From assembly GCA_964505325.1 (NCBI GenBank), contig CAZDHT010000073.1, positions 1 through 20,407 on the forward strand: a stretch of 20,407 nucleotides of DNA. The letters are read 5' to 3'. Below are positions 1 to 8,111 of the stretch, piece after piece. The DNA comes from CAZDHT01 sp964505325. Lineage in GTDB: Bacteria > Planctomycetota > PUPC01. Under the pieces are notes generated by a model. That model did not search any database and had not been told where the DNA came from. It saw only the letters and a list, made by a program, of their open reading frames with translations. The translations under genes were made by a program, and so were the position numbers. Position 1 is the stretch's first letter. Every line of letters begins with the position of its first letter.

Positions 1-98
1 GGGCTTGGCCGGAAGTCAGCGGAAAAGCGCCTTCTCACTTGGCTGAAGTGTTGCGGAAGATTTAGGTGGTCTGCTTGTCTTTGGTTCACCACCAGATG

Positions 99-112
99 AA
101 CTGATATCAGTT
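99..112. promoter_or_regulatory. 14-bp perfect palindrome upstream of the first operon gene (candidate operator)
   Basis: The sequence AACTGATATCAGTT is a perfect 14-bp inverted repeat in the otherwise gene-free 1-237 leader, about 125 bp before the first start codon. It has the size and symmetry of a dimeric regulator site; GntR-type operators often have AACTG...CAGTT-like half-sites. No clear -35/-10 pair is visible beside it, so operator function is an inference. Confidence 0.35.
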
Positions 113-174
113 GGATTACCTGTAGTAGCCGTGGAACGTCCGTTGGAGGGATGCTCGATGCTGCCGATTGAATT

Positions 175-194
175 TCCGGGAAACTCCCGGAAAC
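175..194. repeat. Tandem 10-bp repeat TCC(G/C)GGAAAC x2
   Basis: Two adjacent 10-mers, TCCGGGAAAC (175-184) and TCCCGGAAAC (185-194), differ at one base. The pair lies in the leader of the URO-D gene, about 45 bp before its start. Its role is unknown. It resembles other short GGGAA-containing tandem pairs in this window near the recombinase and tRNA sites. Confidence 0.5.
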
Positions 195-237
195 CGGCGG
201 CAGCCAGCGGCAGTCTATGTGTGGAAGGAGGTCTCCG

Positions 238-1314
238 ATGGCGGCACAACGACAGCCCCTACCGGACTTCGCCGAACTGGAGAGGGTGATCAAGGGCGAA
301 AAAGAACCCTCACGCGTTCACCTCGCAGAACTCGGGATTGACCAGGAAGTCGCCCGCTTCCTGACGGAGAACGTGTTCGAAGAAGAATGGGTCCCCGATA
401 CCAAGGAAACCCGCGCCCAGTTCGCGCGGCAGCGCGTCAGTCTCTATGCCCGCATGGGTTACGACTTCGTCCTGGCATGGGCCGACTTCCTCAATATGCC
501 ACAGTTCAAGGAGCGGACGGCCCCCGACACCGCTCAACTGTCTCACGGTGAGCGCCACTGGGTGGAAGAAGGTGGGGGCATCATTAAGGACTGGAACGAC
601 TTCGAGCGGATCGGCTGGGACAACATTGTCCCCGACTTCAGCCGGCTCGATCAGATGGGGCCTGTGCTGCCAGAGGGCATGAAACTCGTCGTAGGAAGCA
701 CGGTCTTCGAGATGATCCTCGAGAGGTTCCTCGGCTACGAAGACCTGTTCATCCTCTCGGTGGACAATCCGGAACTCGTCGGGGCCGTCTTCGAAGCCTG
801 GGGGCAAAAGGTGTACGACTTCTACGCTCACGCCATTCAGTACCCGGAGGTCGGAGCGATTTTCCATGCCGATGACCTCGGTTTCAAGACCGCCACCCTG
901 ATGAGCCCGCAGTTCCTCAGGAAAAACGTCTTCCCCTGGTTCCGCAAATACACCGCCCTCGCTCACCAGCACGGCAAGACCTACTGGTACCATTGCTGCG
1001 GGAATGTTCTCGACGTGATGGACGACTTGATTGAGGACGTCAAGATCGATGCCTTCCATTCCTTTCAGGACGTCATCATTCCCGTCACCGAGTTCGTGCA
1101 TCGCTACGGAGGTCAAGTTGCCGCCCTGGGCGGAGTGGACATGGACAAGCTCGGGCGGATGGAGGAAGCCGGCCTCCGCGGCTACGTAAGGGACATACTT
1201 GATGGATGCATGCCCGGGCGGTTTGCCCTGGGCTCCGGCAACACCGTGGCAAACTACATCCCGGTCGGCAATTACCTGGCCATGATAGACGAAGCGCGCC
1301 GCTGGACGGCTTGA
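238..1314 (+). CDS. Uroporphyrinogen decarboxylase (URO-D) family protein, methyltransferase-like
   Basis: The protein has 358 residues from the ATG at 238, which sits 5 nt after a strong ribosome-binding site AAGGAGGT (225-232). An in-frame ATG at 217 lies before that site and is unlikely to be used. It has the URO-D/MtaA-type TIM-barrel signature: ADDLG near residues 211-215, HCCG near 252-255 and a C-terminal GSGN...YIP...YLAM segment near 332-349. In corrinoid methyltransferases such as MtaA and MtbA, an H-x-C motif of this kind binds zinc. True heme-pathway HemE proteins lack it. The protein is therefore more likely a methyl-transfer or related enzyme than a heme enzyme. No corrinoid protein is encoded nearby, so the substrate is unknown. 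It is first in a co-directional run ending at 7154. Confidence 0.85.
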   Translation: MAAQRQPLPDFAELERVIKGEKEPSRVHLAELGIDQEVARFLTENVFEEEWVPDTKETRAQFARQRVSLYARMGYDFVLAWADFLNMPQFKERTAPDTAQLSHGERHWVEEGGGIIKDWNDFERIGWDNIVPDFSRLDQMGPVLPEGMKLVVGSTVFEMILERFLGYEDLFILSVDNPELVGAVFEAWGQKVYDFYAHAIQYPEVGAIFHADDLGFKTATLMSPQFLRKNVFPWFRKYTALAHQHGKTYWYHCCGNVLDVMDDLIEDVKIDAFHSFQDVIIPVTEFVHRYGGQVAALGGVDMDKLGRMEEAGLRGYVRDILDGCMPGRFALGSGNTVANYIPVGNYLAMIDEARRWTA

Positions 1315-1354
1315 TCCGCTCCCTCCGCCAGGAATTGCAGGGCGAACGAGCGAA

Positions 1355-2716
1355 ATGTTGACCGCCGGAAAGAGAGCATTGAAGACGGCAAACCCGAAAA
1401 GCCGGCACGTTGAGGCGCGGCTCAGCGCTCAGGAGGAACGCGAAGGACTTGCGGCCCGCATGTCCCGTCACAATATGCGCTGCGGGGTGCTGCATGGCGC
1501 GTTTTTCCACATGGCCACGGCGTTCGCCGATCCCTACGCCGTCATTCCCCTCTTCCTGGCAGGTTTCACCGAATCCCGCGCCTTGATTGGGCTGGTGGTC
1601 AGCCTGGTGGGAGCGGTAGGCGTCTTCCCCCAGATCGGCATGGCGCGGCAGATTCGCCGGAGGCCGGGCTCCGCCCGCCCCTTCATGCTGGCCGGCATCT
1701 GGACGCGCTGCGGGGTCTGGGGGTTAATTGCCGCAGGGGCCCTGCTGATCCCGATGCAGAGCGTCTGGATTCTCATCCTGTTCATCTTCCTGGTCTCTGT
1801 TTACTCTCTTGGCGGCGGGGTGGCCGGGCTTCCTTTCAGGCAAATCATTAGTGAAACGATTCCTGCCGAGCGCCGAAGCTCGTTTTTCGGCTGGCGCCTG
1901 GTGACCGGCGGCGTCCTGGCGGTGCTGGCCGGCGTGGCGGTCAAGTACATTCTGGGCTCCTCAGCCTTGGCTTGGCCTCGAAACTACGGGGTGCTGTTCG
2001 CGCTCTCCTTTGTGTGCCTCGTCCCCGCATACACGGCCATGTCCGGTTTCAGGTTCCCCGGCCACCCGGCCAAGTCCCAGACCGTTCGCCTCCCTCCGCT
2101 CCGCGAGGAACTGCGCCACGTTCGCCGGAACTATCCGGTCCTCAAACGCCTGATTGCGGTTCGCCTCCTGTCGGGCGGGCTGTTCCTGGTCTTGCCGTTC
2201 CTTACGCTTTATGCGACGCGCGACGTCGGCATTCCGCTGGCGTGGGTTGGGTTCTACATCGCTGCCCAGAAAGGAGCCTCCATTCTGGGCAATCTTGCAT
2301 GGATGCCCCTCGGCAATCGGCTCGGGACCCGGGTTCTCATTTTCTGCGGGCTGGCATTGGCGGTTCTCAGCTTCACGGTCATTCTTCTCTCTGCCTCTGC
2401 CGTTGCCATTGCGTTGGCGTTCGCCCTTGCAGGCGGCAGCATGAGCGCCATGACCGTGGGGTTCAGCGGCTATGTCCTGGAGCTGGGAACCCCGGAAATC
2501 CGGCCGCTGCTCTTTGCGCTGGAGGGCACGCTGCTGATGCCCCTGTATTTCATGCCCCTGCTGGGCGGCTGGCTGGCGGACGGGTATGGCTACCGTACCG
2601 TTGTCCTGGTGGGCGGGGCATTGTTGCTCGCCGCACTGGCTTGCGCCTCGACGCTCTGTGAACCAAGACGCGGCGACGCCGCATGCGGTCCCAGTGCAGC
2701 GGAAATAACAAGTTGA
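1355..2716 (+). CDS. Major facilitator superfamily (MFS) transporter
   Basis: This is a 453-residue polytopic membrane protein starting 40 bp after the URO-D gene. After a charged cytosolic N-terminus of about 45 residues come roughly 12 hydrophobic segments. A basic loop (RQIRRRPGS) follows the second segment and a PAERRSSFFGWR-type loop lies mid-protein, typical of MFS_1 permeases. The start at 1355 has only a weak ribosome-binding site. A later ATG at 1460 would remove the hydrophilic tail but has no properly spaced site. It probably imports or exports the metabolite handled by the neighbouring enzymes. The substrate cannot be read from the sequence. Confidence 0.82.
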   Translation: MLTAGKRALKTANPKSRHVEARLSAQEEREGLAARMSRHNMRCGVLHGAFFHMATAFADPYAVIPLFLAGFTESRALIGLVVSLVGAVGVFPQIGMARQIRRRPGSARPFMLAGIWTRCGVWGLIAAGALLIPMQSVWILILFIFLVSVYSLGGGVAGLPFRQIISETIPAERRSSFFGWRLVTGGVLAVLAGVAVKYILGSSALAWPRNYGVLFALSFVCLVPAYTAMSGFRFPGHPAKSQTVRLPPLREELRHVRRNYPVLKRLIAVRLLSGGLFLVLPFLTLYATRDVGIPLAWVGFYIAAQKGASILGNLAWMPLGNRLGTRVLIFCGLALAVLSFTVILLSASAVAIALAFALAGGSMSAMTVGFSGYVLELGTPEIRPLLFALEGTLLMPLYFMPLLGGWLADGYGYRTVVLVGGALLLAALACASTLCEPRRGDAACGPSAAEITS

Positions 2717-2864
2717 ACGAAGGAAGACCGCTGACCGTGACACATGAGCCCGTGCATTTGGCCGGCCCCTCGAGGACAACGCGATTGAACACGCCGCTAG
2801 AAAGTCATGACGACCTGTCTGCAAGGCGCCCCTTTCACAAGCACCTTCGCCCGAGGGCCGCGTA

Positions 2865-3080
2865 GTGCCCAAGCAAGTACCTATCATAGACCACGGGCAG
2901 TGCAAGCCGGAGAAGTGCGATCCCGGGGGTGGCGTCTGCGCCGCCGCAAAAGCCTGCACGCATGGGGTCATGGCTCAGGAAGACCCTTTTGACCCGCCGC
3001 TGACCCTCTTTTTGAGCATGTGCGTGAGTTGCGGGGACTGCGTGAAGGCCTGTCCGCTCAAGGCGATACGTATGGGCTGA
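2865..3080 (+). CDS. Small 2x[4Fe-4S]-type ferredoxin resembling the RLI/ABCE1 N-terminal Fe-S domain
   Basis: The protein has 71 residues from a GTG start, with a weak AGGG-like site upstream. The C-terminal cluster motif is classical: C53-x2-C56-x2-C59-x3-C63-P. The N-terminal motif is unusual: C13-x4-C18-x6-C25-x5-C31. The opening DHGQCKPEKC closely matches the RLI domain that starts the ribosome-recycling ATPase ABCE1 (D/H-x-x-CKPKKC). Here it stands alone, with no ATPase attached. It lies 33 bp before the first isomerase-like gene and most likely carries electrons for an enzyme of this operon. That role is inferred from context. The 148-bp gap before it (2717-2864) holds no gene I can support. 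Confidence 0.8.
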   Translation: MPKQVPIIDHGQCKPEKCDPGGGVCAAAKACTHGVMAQEDPFDPPLTLFLSMCVSCGDCVKACPLKAIRMG

Positions 3081-3113
3081 GGGAACACCAAACGCTGTTG
3101 AGGAGAGGTAACC

Positions 3114-4517
3114 ATGGCCGAACGTCGACCGATGCACGTGAGAGTGGGAGTCAAGCCCGTCTTTGTGCAACTGCTCCACTCGGGCGCATACGAAGGGCCG
3201 TGCCGGGTGGGACGCCGGGAAGATCTCGACCCCGAAAAAGAAAGGCAGCGCGGCGAGGAGCAATTCAGGAAATGGTGCGAACAGGTCCAAAGCGAAATCT
3301 CCGATCAGGCCCACCTCCTCGAGCCGGTGAGACTCCTGTGGAAGGACGACTGGCACCTGCCGGAGAAAGAGATCAGCCGGCTCGATGCCGACGCCGGCGA
3401 GGCCGATCTGTACCTCGTCTCCGGCGGGCTCTCGCAGTATCCCGCCGTTGCCATCGCTCGCCGCTTCCGCAAACCCCTGGCCATGGTAGGCACCGTGGTG
3501 ACGGTCGACGTGGCGGCGCATTTGCGCAGCCGCGGCCTCGAAGGCTACGCGCCGCTGGACTTCGGCGACCTGAACCGGCTGATCTCGATCCTGCGCGTCA
3601 GAAAAGCCATCGCCCAGACCAAGATCCTGCACGCACTCGAAGGCGACCTCATCCCCGTCGGCGTGGTCAGCACCATCTGGGACATGCAAGACCTGCACGA
3701 CCGGCTCGGCGTCAGCCACCACACCCTGCCCGCGGCCAGACTGCTCGAACGGATGGGCGCGCTCTCGCCGGACTCCGTAGCCGAGGCCGAACAGCTCACC
3801 GATGAACTGATCGGCGGCGGCGAGCAAAACCAAATGAGCCGCGAGGACCTCCTGCCATCGGCTAGGTTCTACGTGGCCGTCAAGGAAGCGATGGAGGAGC
3901 TCGAATGCAACGCCTTTACCATCCCCTGCTTCGAGTTGTGCGCACAACAGGTCCCCGAGCGGCACAAGGTCACGTTCTGCCTCGCCCACAGCCTGCTCAA
4001 GGATCGGGGGATTCCCGCAGCCTGCGAGGGCGACGTGAACGTCCTTATGGCGATGGCGGTGCTGATGTACCTCTCCGGCAAATCCCCTTATATGGGAAAT
4101 TGCTCTCTGCTCAGCAAGCCCCAGAATGTCGTCCGGATCGGCCATAGCGTACCGGGGCTCAAAATGAAAGGATTGGACCAACCCGACCTGCCGTATGCTA
4201 TCACGTCTTTTACGGCGGGCGGCTGGGGAGCCACATTGCGCTACGATTTCTCCCGCGACCTCGGCGAGCCCGTCACGCTCGCACGGTTTGACCCCGCGGC
4301 CCGCAAGCTGCTGGTTGCCCGCGGGCAGGTCGCCGGCGGAGTCGGATACGATCAAATCGGCTGCTCGCTCGGCGTCGACGTCGGCCTCAAAGACGTGGTG
4401 GACTTCTTCGACAAGCAGCAGGATTTCGGCCACCACATGGCTATGGTCTACGGCGACTACGCCGAAGACCTCCGCCGGCTCGGACGGATGATGGATCTCC
4501 AGGTGGTGGAAGCATGA
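3114..4517 (+). CDS. L-fucose/L-arabinose isomerase-like protein (paralogue 1)
   Basis: The protein has 467 residues and starts at an ATG after GAGAGGT. An N-terminal Rossmann-like half (about 1-230) is followed by a C-terminal FucI/AraA-type domain. That domain holds C272-F-E274, then PAACEGD at 301-307, the most characteristic motif of this superfamily, then GHS near 343-345 and HH...YGDY near 440-449. In FucI a Glu, an Asp and a His bind the catalytic Mn2+. Here E274 or E305, D307 and one of the late histidines are plausible ligands, assigned by position only. True FucI is about 590 residues and AraA about 500, so this is a shorter, divergent member and sugar isomerization is not proven. 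It is the first of three tandem relatives. Confidence 0.75.
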   Translation: MAERRPMHVRVGVKPVFVQLLHSGAYEGPCRVGRREDLDPEKERQRGEEQFRKWCEQVQSEISDQAHLLEPVRLLWKDDWHLPEKEISRLDADAGEADLYLVSGGLSQYPAVAIARRFRKPLAMVGTVVTVDVAAHLRSRGLEGYAPLDFGDLNRLISILRVRKAIAQTKILHALEGDLIPVGVVSTIWDMQDLHDRLGVSHHTLPAARLLERMGALSPDSVAEAEQLTDELIGGGEQNQMSREDLLPSARFYVAVKEAMEELECNAFTIPCFELCAQQVPERHKVTFCLAHSLLKDRGIPAACEGDVNVLMAMAVLMYLSGKSPYMGNCSLLSKPQNVVRIGHSVPGLKMKGLDQPDLPYAITSFTAGGWGATLRYDFSRDLGEPVTLARFDPAARKLLVARGQVAGGVGYDQIGCSLGVDVGLKDVVDFFDKQQDFGHHMAMVYGDYAEDLRRLGRMMDLQVVEA

Positions 4518-4536
4518 AACAGAAAGGTAATGAACC

Positions 4537-5799
4537 ATGAAGCGAGGGATTGTCCGGATCAAACCTGTCTTCGTCGGTATCTCACACTACCGAGAGGTCT
4601 ACGGCAGCGTCTGCTCGGACGACGTCCAGGGCACGCCGCCGATCCCCGCGCAAACCGACGCCGAACTCCGCGAGCGCGCCCGCGAACTGGTAAGCAATTT
4701 TGACAAGCAGGTCGGCGTTGACTTCGTGCAAATGGAGCAACCGCTGGTCATCAAGGAACACGAGGACCTGCGCCGCCTCCCGGCCGAGCTTACCCACCAC
4801 ACAGACGCGCTTCTCGTGGGCACGCACGGCGTCACGCCCCTGCTCCTCCGCACCCTCAATCGCTACCGGTTGCCCGTCGTACGGGGCACGGCCAGCGATG
4901 TGTTCCTGCGGGCCCTGCGCGTCAGGAAGTTCCTGCAACAGAGCAAATTCATCTATGTCGGCGAGATCCCGTCCTTTTCCGCTCCTTCCGGTCCCTGGGA
5001 TTTCGGGGTGCTCGAAGAGCGGCTGGGAGTCCGGGGCCGTCATATCGAGACCAACGAGTTCTTCCGCTGGTTCGACCGGCTCTCTCAAGAAAAGGTCGGC
5101 ACAGAGCTGAAAGAATGGCGCCGGGACTTCGAGGAGGTGGTGGAACCAAGCGAAGACGATCTCCTGAACGCGACGCGGGTTTACCTGGCGCTGCGCGGCC
5201 TGGCACGCCGCGAAGACGCCAACGGCATCGCCGTCAACTGCGGACGCCTGACCGAGGAGCGGCCGGTCGTGCCGTGCCTCGCGTTTGCCCGGCTCATAGA
5301 CGAAGGCATCATGTGCGCGTGTGAGGGCGACATCACGGCCATGCTCTCGTCTCTGGTCCTCCACGCTGTGAGCGACCGCCCGGTGCTCATGGGAAACTTC
5401 GGCGCCCGGCCCGGCCAGTTCGAGGCGCGCCAGGGCGAGGTCACCATCGAGCACGATGTCATTCCACGGTCCATGGCCTCCACCGGTTTTACCGTCCGGG
5501 ACTATCACGGCCGCCGGTTCGGGGTCACCGGATACGCGCCCATCCAGGCCGGCGAGCCCATGACCGTGCTGAACATGGATTCGGACCTGCAGCATATGAG
5601 CGTTCTGCAAGGTACGGTCAAAGGCAGCGAAGACGGAGGACACTGCCGGGTCATCGTCCGCATGTCCATTGATGGAGACGTGGGCCGCGTGCCCCAGGTC
5701 ATCGTAGGCTCTCAGCATGTCTCAATGGCCTTCGGCCACTGGCTCGAAGCTCTCGAAGAAGCCGGCAAACTATTGAACATGGAGGTCCGGCATCTCTAG
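4537..5799 (+). CDS. L-fucose/L-arabinose isomerase-like protein (paralogue 2)
   Basis: The protein has 420 residues from an ATG preceded by AAAGGT, starting 19 bp after paralogue 1. Its opening, IVRIKPVFVGISHYREVYG, parallels that of paralogue 1 (VRVGVKPVFVQLLHSGAYEG), so the two are relatives. The C-terminal domain keeps CACEGD (260-265) followed by a helix and LMGNFG. The preceding motif is N-C234-G-R-L, without the acidic residue found after the corresponding Cys in paralogue 1. A late GSQH (391-394) and FGHW (399-402) could supply the metal-binding His. The gene order implies co-expression and possibly a hetero-oligomer. The substrate is unknown. Confidence 0.73.
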   Translation: MKRGIVRIKPVFVGISHYREVYGSVCSDDVQGTPPIPAQTDAELRERARELVSNFDKQVGVDFVQMEQPLVIKEHEDLRRLPAELTHHTDALLVGTHGVTPLLLRTLNRYRLPVVRGTASDVFLRALRVRKFLQQSKFIYVGEIPSFSAPSGPWDFGVLEERLGVRGRHIETNEFFRWFDRLSQEKVGTELKEWRRDFEEVVEPSEDDLLNATRVYLALRGLARREDANGIAVNCGRLTEERPVVPCLAFARLIDEGIMCACEGDITAMLSSLVLHAVSDRPVLMGNFGARPGQFEARQGEVTIEHDVIPRSMASTGFTVRDYHGRRFGVTGYAPIQAGEPMTVLNMDSDLQHMSVLQGTVKGSEDGGHCRVIVRMSIDGDVGRVPQVIVGSQHVSMAFGHWLEALEEAGKLLNMEVRHL

Positions 5800-5843
5800 C
5801 GCCGGCAGCGAAAGCCATCGGCGTGTCCAGAAAGGAGTTCAGA

Positions 5844-7154
5844 ATGAACACGCGCATCAAAGTCGTCTTTCCGGCAAACAGGCCTGGCCGCCCTTCGTGG
5901 CCTTACATGGACTATGATGTTGCGAAGAAATCCGAAGAAGTCCTCGCGACACTTCATCAGCAACTGCCCGAGATGGAGTTTACATCAAGTATTCTGCACA
6001 CCACCGAAGAAGCCGAAAAACTCATTGAGGACGAGCGCGAGCAATTTGACGGATACTTGGTCTACATGACAGCCATGTGGACAAAGATCGAACAAGTCTT
6101 CGCCCGCAGCACGCGTCCCGTCGTCATCGCGGACGACCTGTATGCGGGCTCCGGCAGCATTTTGGTGGCCCAATCAGTCGTCCAAAAAGAAAACCTCCCG
6201 GTCGTCACCGTGGCCTCCTCCAATTTCCGCGATACGGTGGAAGCCGTGCGCCTTCTCGACGTAATGCGCCGGCTCAGAGACGCGAAAATCCTCGTGGTCT
6301 CCGATCGTCGAGGCTCACCCGGCGATGTCCAACGGGTGGAGCCACTGGGCACAACGGTGATTTCAATGGGCTCTGATAGATTGCGCACCTACTACGACGA
6401 GGCGGACGAAGACGAAGCGAAGCGTTACCAACAGCAGTGGATGCAAGAAGCCCTGAAGGTGGTTGAACCCGACGCCGAGGAGATACTCCGCTCGGCGCGA
6501 ATGTATCTGGCACTCCGCACAGCCATGCAAGAGCAGGAAGCGGACGCGGTCACGGTTGATTGTCTGGGCCTCTATTACGCCGGAAAGCTGCCCGCGTACC
6601 CGTGTCTGGGCTTCTTCCAGCTAAACAACGAAGGCTCCACCGGCGTATGTGAGGCCGACGTCGACTCCACCCTGTGCCAACTCCTGTTCCGCTACCTGAC
6701 CGGCCGGCCAGCATATGTTTCAGACCCCGTGATCGACACGGCGAGCAACCAGATTGTCTACGCACATTGCGTAGCAACCAACCGCGTCTTCGGCGCGGAC
6801 GGCCCCAGCAACCCATTCATCATCCGCTCACACGCCGAAGACGGCAAAGGCGCCTCCGTCCAGTCCCTGATGCCACTGGGCGAAACGGTGACGAGCATAA
6901 AGATCAACCCGCGCGAGAGGGCCTTCGCCGTCCACAATGCACGCACCATCGCCAACGTCTGCGACGACAAAGGCTGCCGCACCAAACTCGCCGCCGAACT
7001 AGATGCTCGACACGTCATGGAAAACTATCACTTCGACCTGTTCAGTTGGCACCGCGTCACCTGCTACGGCGACTACAGAAAAGCATGCGCAAACCTGGCG
7101 AGGCTCTACGGAATGAGGATCTACGAAGAGGATCTTCCGCAAACGGCGCCTTGA
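5844..7154 (+). CDS. L-fucose/L-arabinose isomerase-like protein (paralogue 3)
   Basis: The protein has 436 residues from the ATG at 5844, 6 nt after AAAGGAG (5831-5837). An upstream in-frame GTG at 5823 precedes that site and is less likely. The N-terminal half contains a Rossmann-like DGYLVYMTAMW segment and an IADDLYAGSGS loop. The C-terminal half has D239-C240 and then VCEADVD (268-274), where the usual CEGD has become CEAD. A histidine-rich end (H396, H403) and CYGDY (407-411) match the YGDY of paralogue 1. It is the most diverged of the three and is the last gene of the run. A catalytic role is unproven. Loss of the Glu near Cys240 argues for a changed active site. Confidence 0.72.
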   Translation: MNTRIKVVFPANRPGRPSWPYMDYDVAKKSEEVLATLHQQLPEMEFTSSILHTTEEAEKLIEDEREQFDGYLVYMTAMWTKIEQVFARSTRPVVIADDLYAGSGSILVAQSVVQKENLPVVTVASSNFRDTVEAVRLLDVMRRLRDAKILVVSDRRGSPGDVQRVEPLGTTVISMGSDRLRTYYDEADEDEAKRYQQQWMQEALKVVEPDAEEILRSARMYLALRTAMQEQEADAVTVDCLGLYYAGKLPAYPCLGFFQLNNEGSTGVCEADVDSTLCQLLFRYLTGRPAYVSDPVIDTASNQIVYAHCVATNRVFGADGPSNPFIIRSHAEDGKGASVQSLMPLGETVTSIKINPRERAFAVHNARTIANVCDDKGCRTKLAAELDARHVMENYHFDLFSWHRVTCYGDYRKACANLARLYGMRIYEEDLPQTAP

Positions 7155-7223
7155 ACAACTGGAACCGGAGCATCTGGGCCGGAATCATACCCGCGACTCG
7201 GCCGCAGCTTCGGATGTATTTGC

Positions 7224-7251
7224 GTGAAATGTTTTTTCCGGGCCGTATAAT
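7224..7251 (+). promoter_or_regulatory. Sigma-70-like promoter of the metalloregulator gene
   Basis: A perfect -10 box TATAAT (7246-7251) lies 16 bp after GTGAAA (7224-7229), which matches four of six -35 consensus bases. It sits 36 bp before the GTG start of the DtxR-type gene, in a locally AT-richer stretch. The regulator is therefore probably transcribed separately from the upstream operon. Confidence 0.5.
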
Positions 7252-7287
7252 GTTCTGCAGGCCGAAAGACACGAGGAGTTAGACCCT

Positions 7288-7794
7288 GTGGATGAGAAGC
7301 TGACCCCAACGCTCGAAGGTTATCTCCACGCCATCTACCGCATCGAGCGGCAGCAGAAGGTGGCTCGACCCAAGGATATCTCACAAGCTCAGAACGTGGC
7401 AAGCTCCACCGTCACCGCCGCCCTACAAAGTCTTGCCGAAAGAGGAATGGTCAACTACGAACCCTACGAATTGATTACGCTCACCGACAAAGGCCGAGAG
7501 AGGGCGGAACAACTCGCCACCCGCCAGCATATTGTCAGGAACTTCCTCCAAGATGTCCTGGGCCTCGAAGCTCGACAGGCGGAAACGACAGCATGCGACA
7601 TGGAACACGCGGTAGACCGCCAAGCGTTGAACCGGTTCGTCTGTTTTCTCGCCTTCATTCAACGTCATCCTCCTGCGCGCGTGGACTGGCTGGATGCTTT
7701 TCGCCGCTTTATCCAGGAGGGGGCCGACGGCCAGAGCTGCGACGAGTGCGTCAAAGAGTACATGGACGCGCTGCAGTTGAAGGATGAACGCTGA
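7288..7794 (+). CDS. DtxR/MntR family metal-dependent transcriptional regulator
   Basis: The protein has 168 residues from a GTG start, 9 nt after GAGGAG. An N-terminal winged helix-turn-helix (about 5-70; TLEGYLHAIYRIE, then ASSTVTAALQSLAERGMV) is followed by the metal-binding dimerization domain. H81 corresponds to the ancillary-site His of DtxR. C103-x2-E106-H107 matches the DtxR Cys102/Glu105/His106 triad. The Glu normally four residues after the first His is Asn85 here. A C-terminal C151-D-E-C154 pair is an extra possible metal or redox site. There is no C-terminal SH3/FeoA domain. It probably senses Fe2+ or Mn2+. Its place next to an operon encoding an Fe-S protein and putative Mn2+ enzymes suggests, without proof, that it may control that operon. 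Confidence 0.85.
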   Translation: MDEKLTPTLEGYLHAIYRIERQQKVARPKDISQAQNVASSTVTAALQSLAERGMVNYEPYELITLTDKGRERAEQLATRQHIVRNFLQDVLGLEARQAETTACDMEHAVDRQALNRFVCFLAFIQRHPPARVDWLDAFRRFIQEGADGQSCDECVKEYMDALQLKDER

Positions 7795-7801
7795 TCCGCC
7801 C

Positions 7802-8111
7802 GGTCCCTCCCGAAAACTCCGTCCGCCGCCATATTACTGGACTTACGGCAATGTGCAAGTATGCTCGTGGGAGCCGCTGCAGCACCGGTTCGGTACCTCA
7901 GAGATGACAGATGCTGGCTTTCCACGTCTTGTTCGGTCTTCTCCGCCTCTTCTTCTCAAACAAAGCCGCCCTCGTCGCAGACAACCTTGCCTTGCGCCAG
8001 CAACTGCCCGTGCTTCGGCCGAGCGTCCGGCGGCTGAAGCTCAGGAACCGGGATCGGGTCTTCTGGGCGTGGCTATCGCGGCTCTGGAGAAACTGGCGTT
8101 CCGTGCTGGTC
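7802..8111 (+). mobile_element. Relic of an IS left end (5' part only)
   Basis: From GGTCCCTCCCGAAAAC at 7802 the sequence parallels the left end of the complete IS at 10262 (read on the - strand) for about 310 bp, with scattered differences. Homology stops around 8111, just before the tRNA promoter. It begins 8 bp after the DtxR stop codon. It represents a related but not identical IS copy that has lost its 3' three quarters. Confidence 0.75.

Noticed and set aside
2835..4562. 575-residue open frame on the - strand
   Set aside because: It is antisense to the ferredoxin and the first isomerase-like gene, with low-complexity composition and no recognisable domain. It is a GC-rich shadow frame.
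4582..5718. 378-residue open frame on the - strand
   Set aside because: It mirrors isomerase-like paralogue 2, which has family motifs and a ribosome-binding site; the antisense frame has neither.
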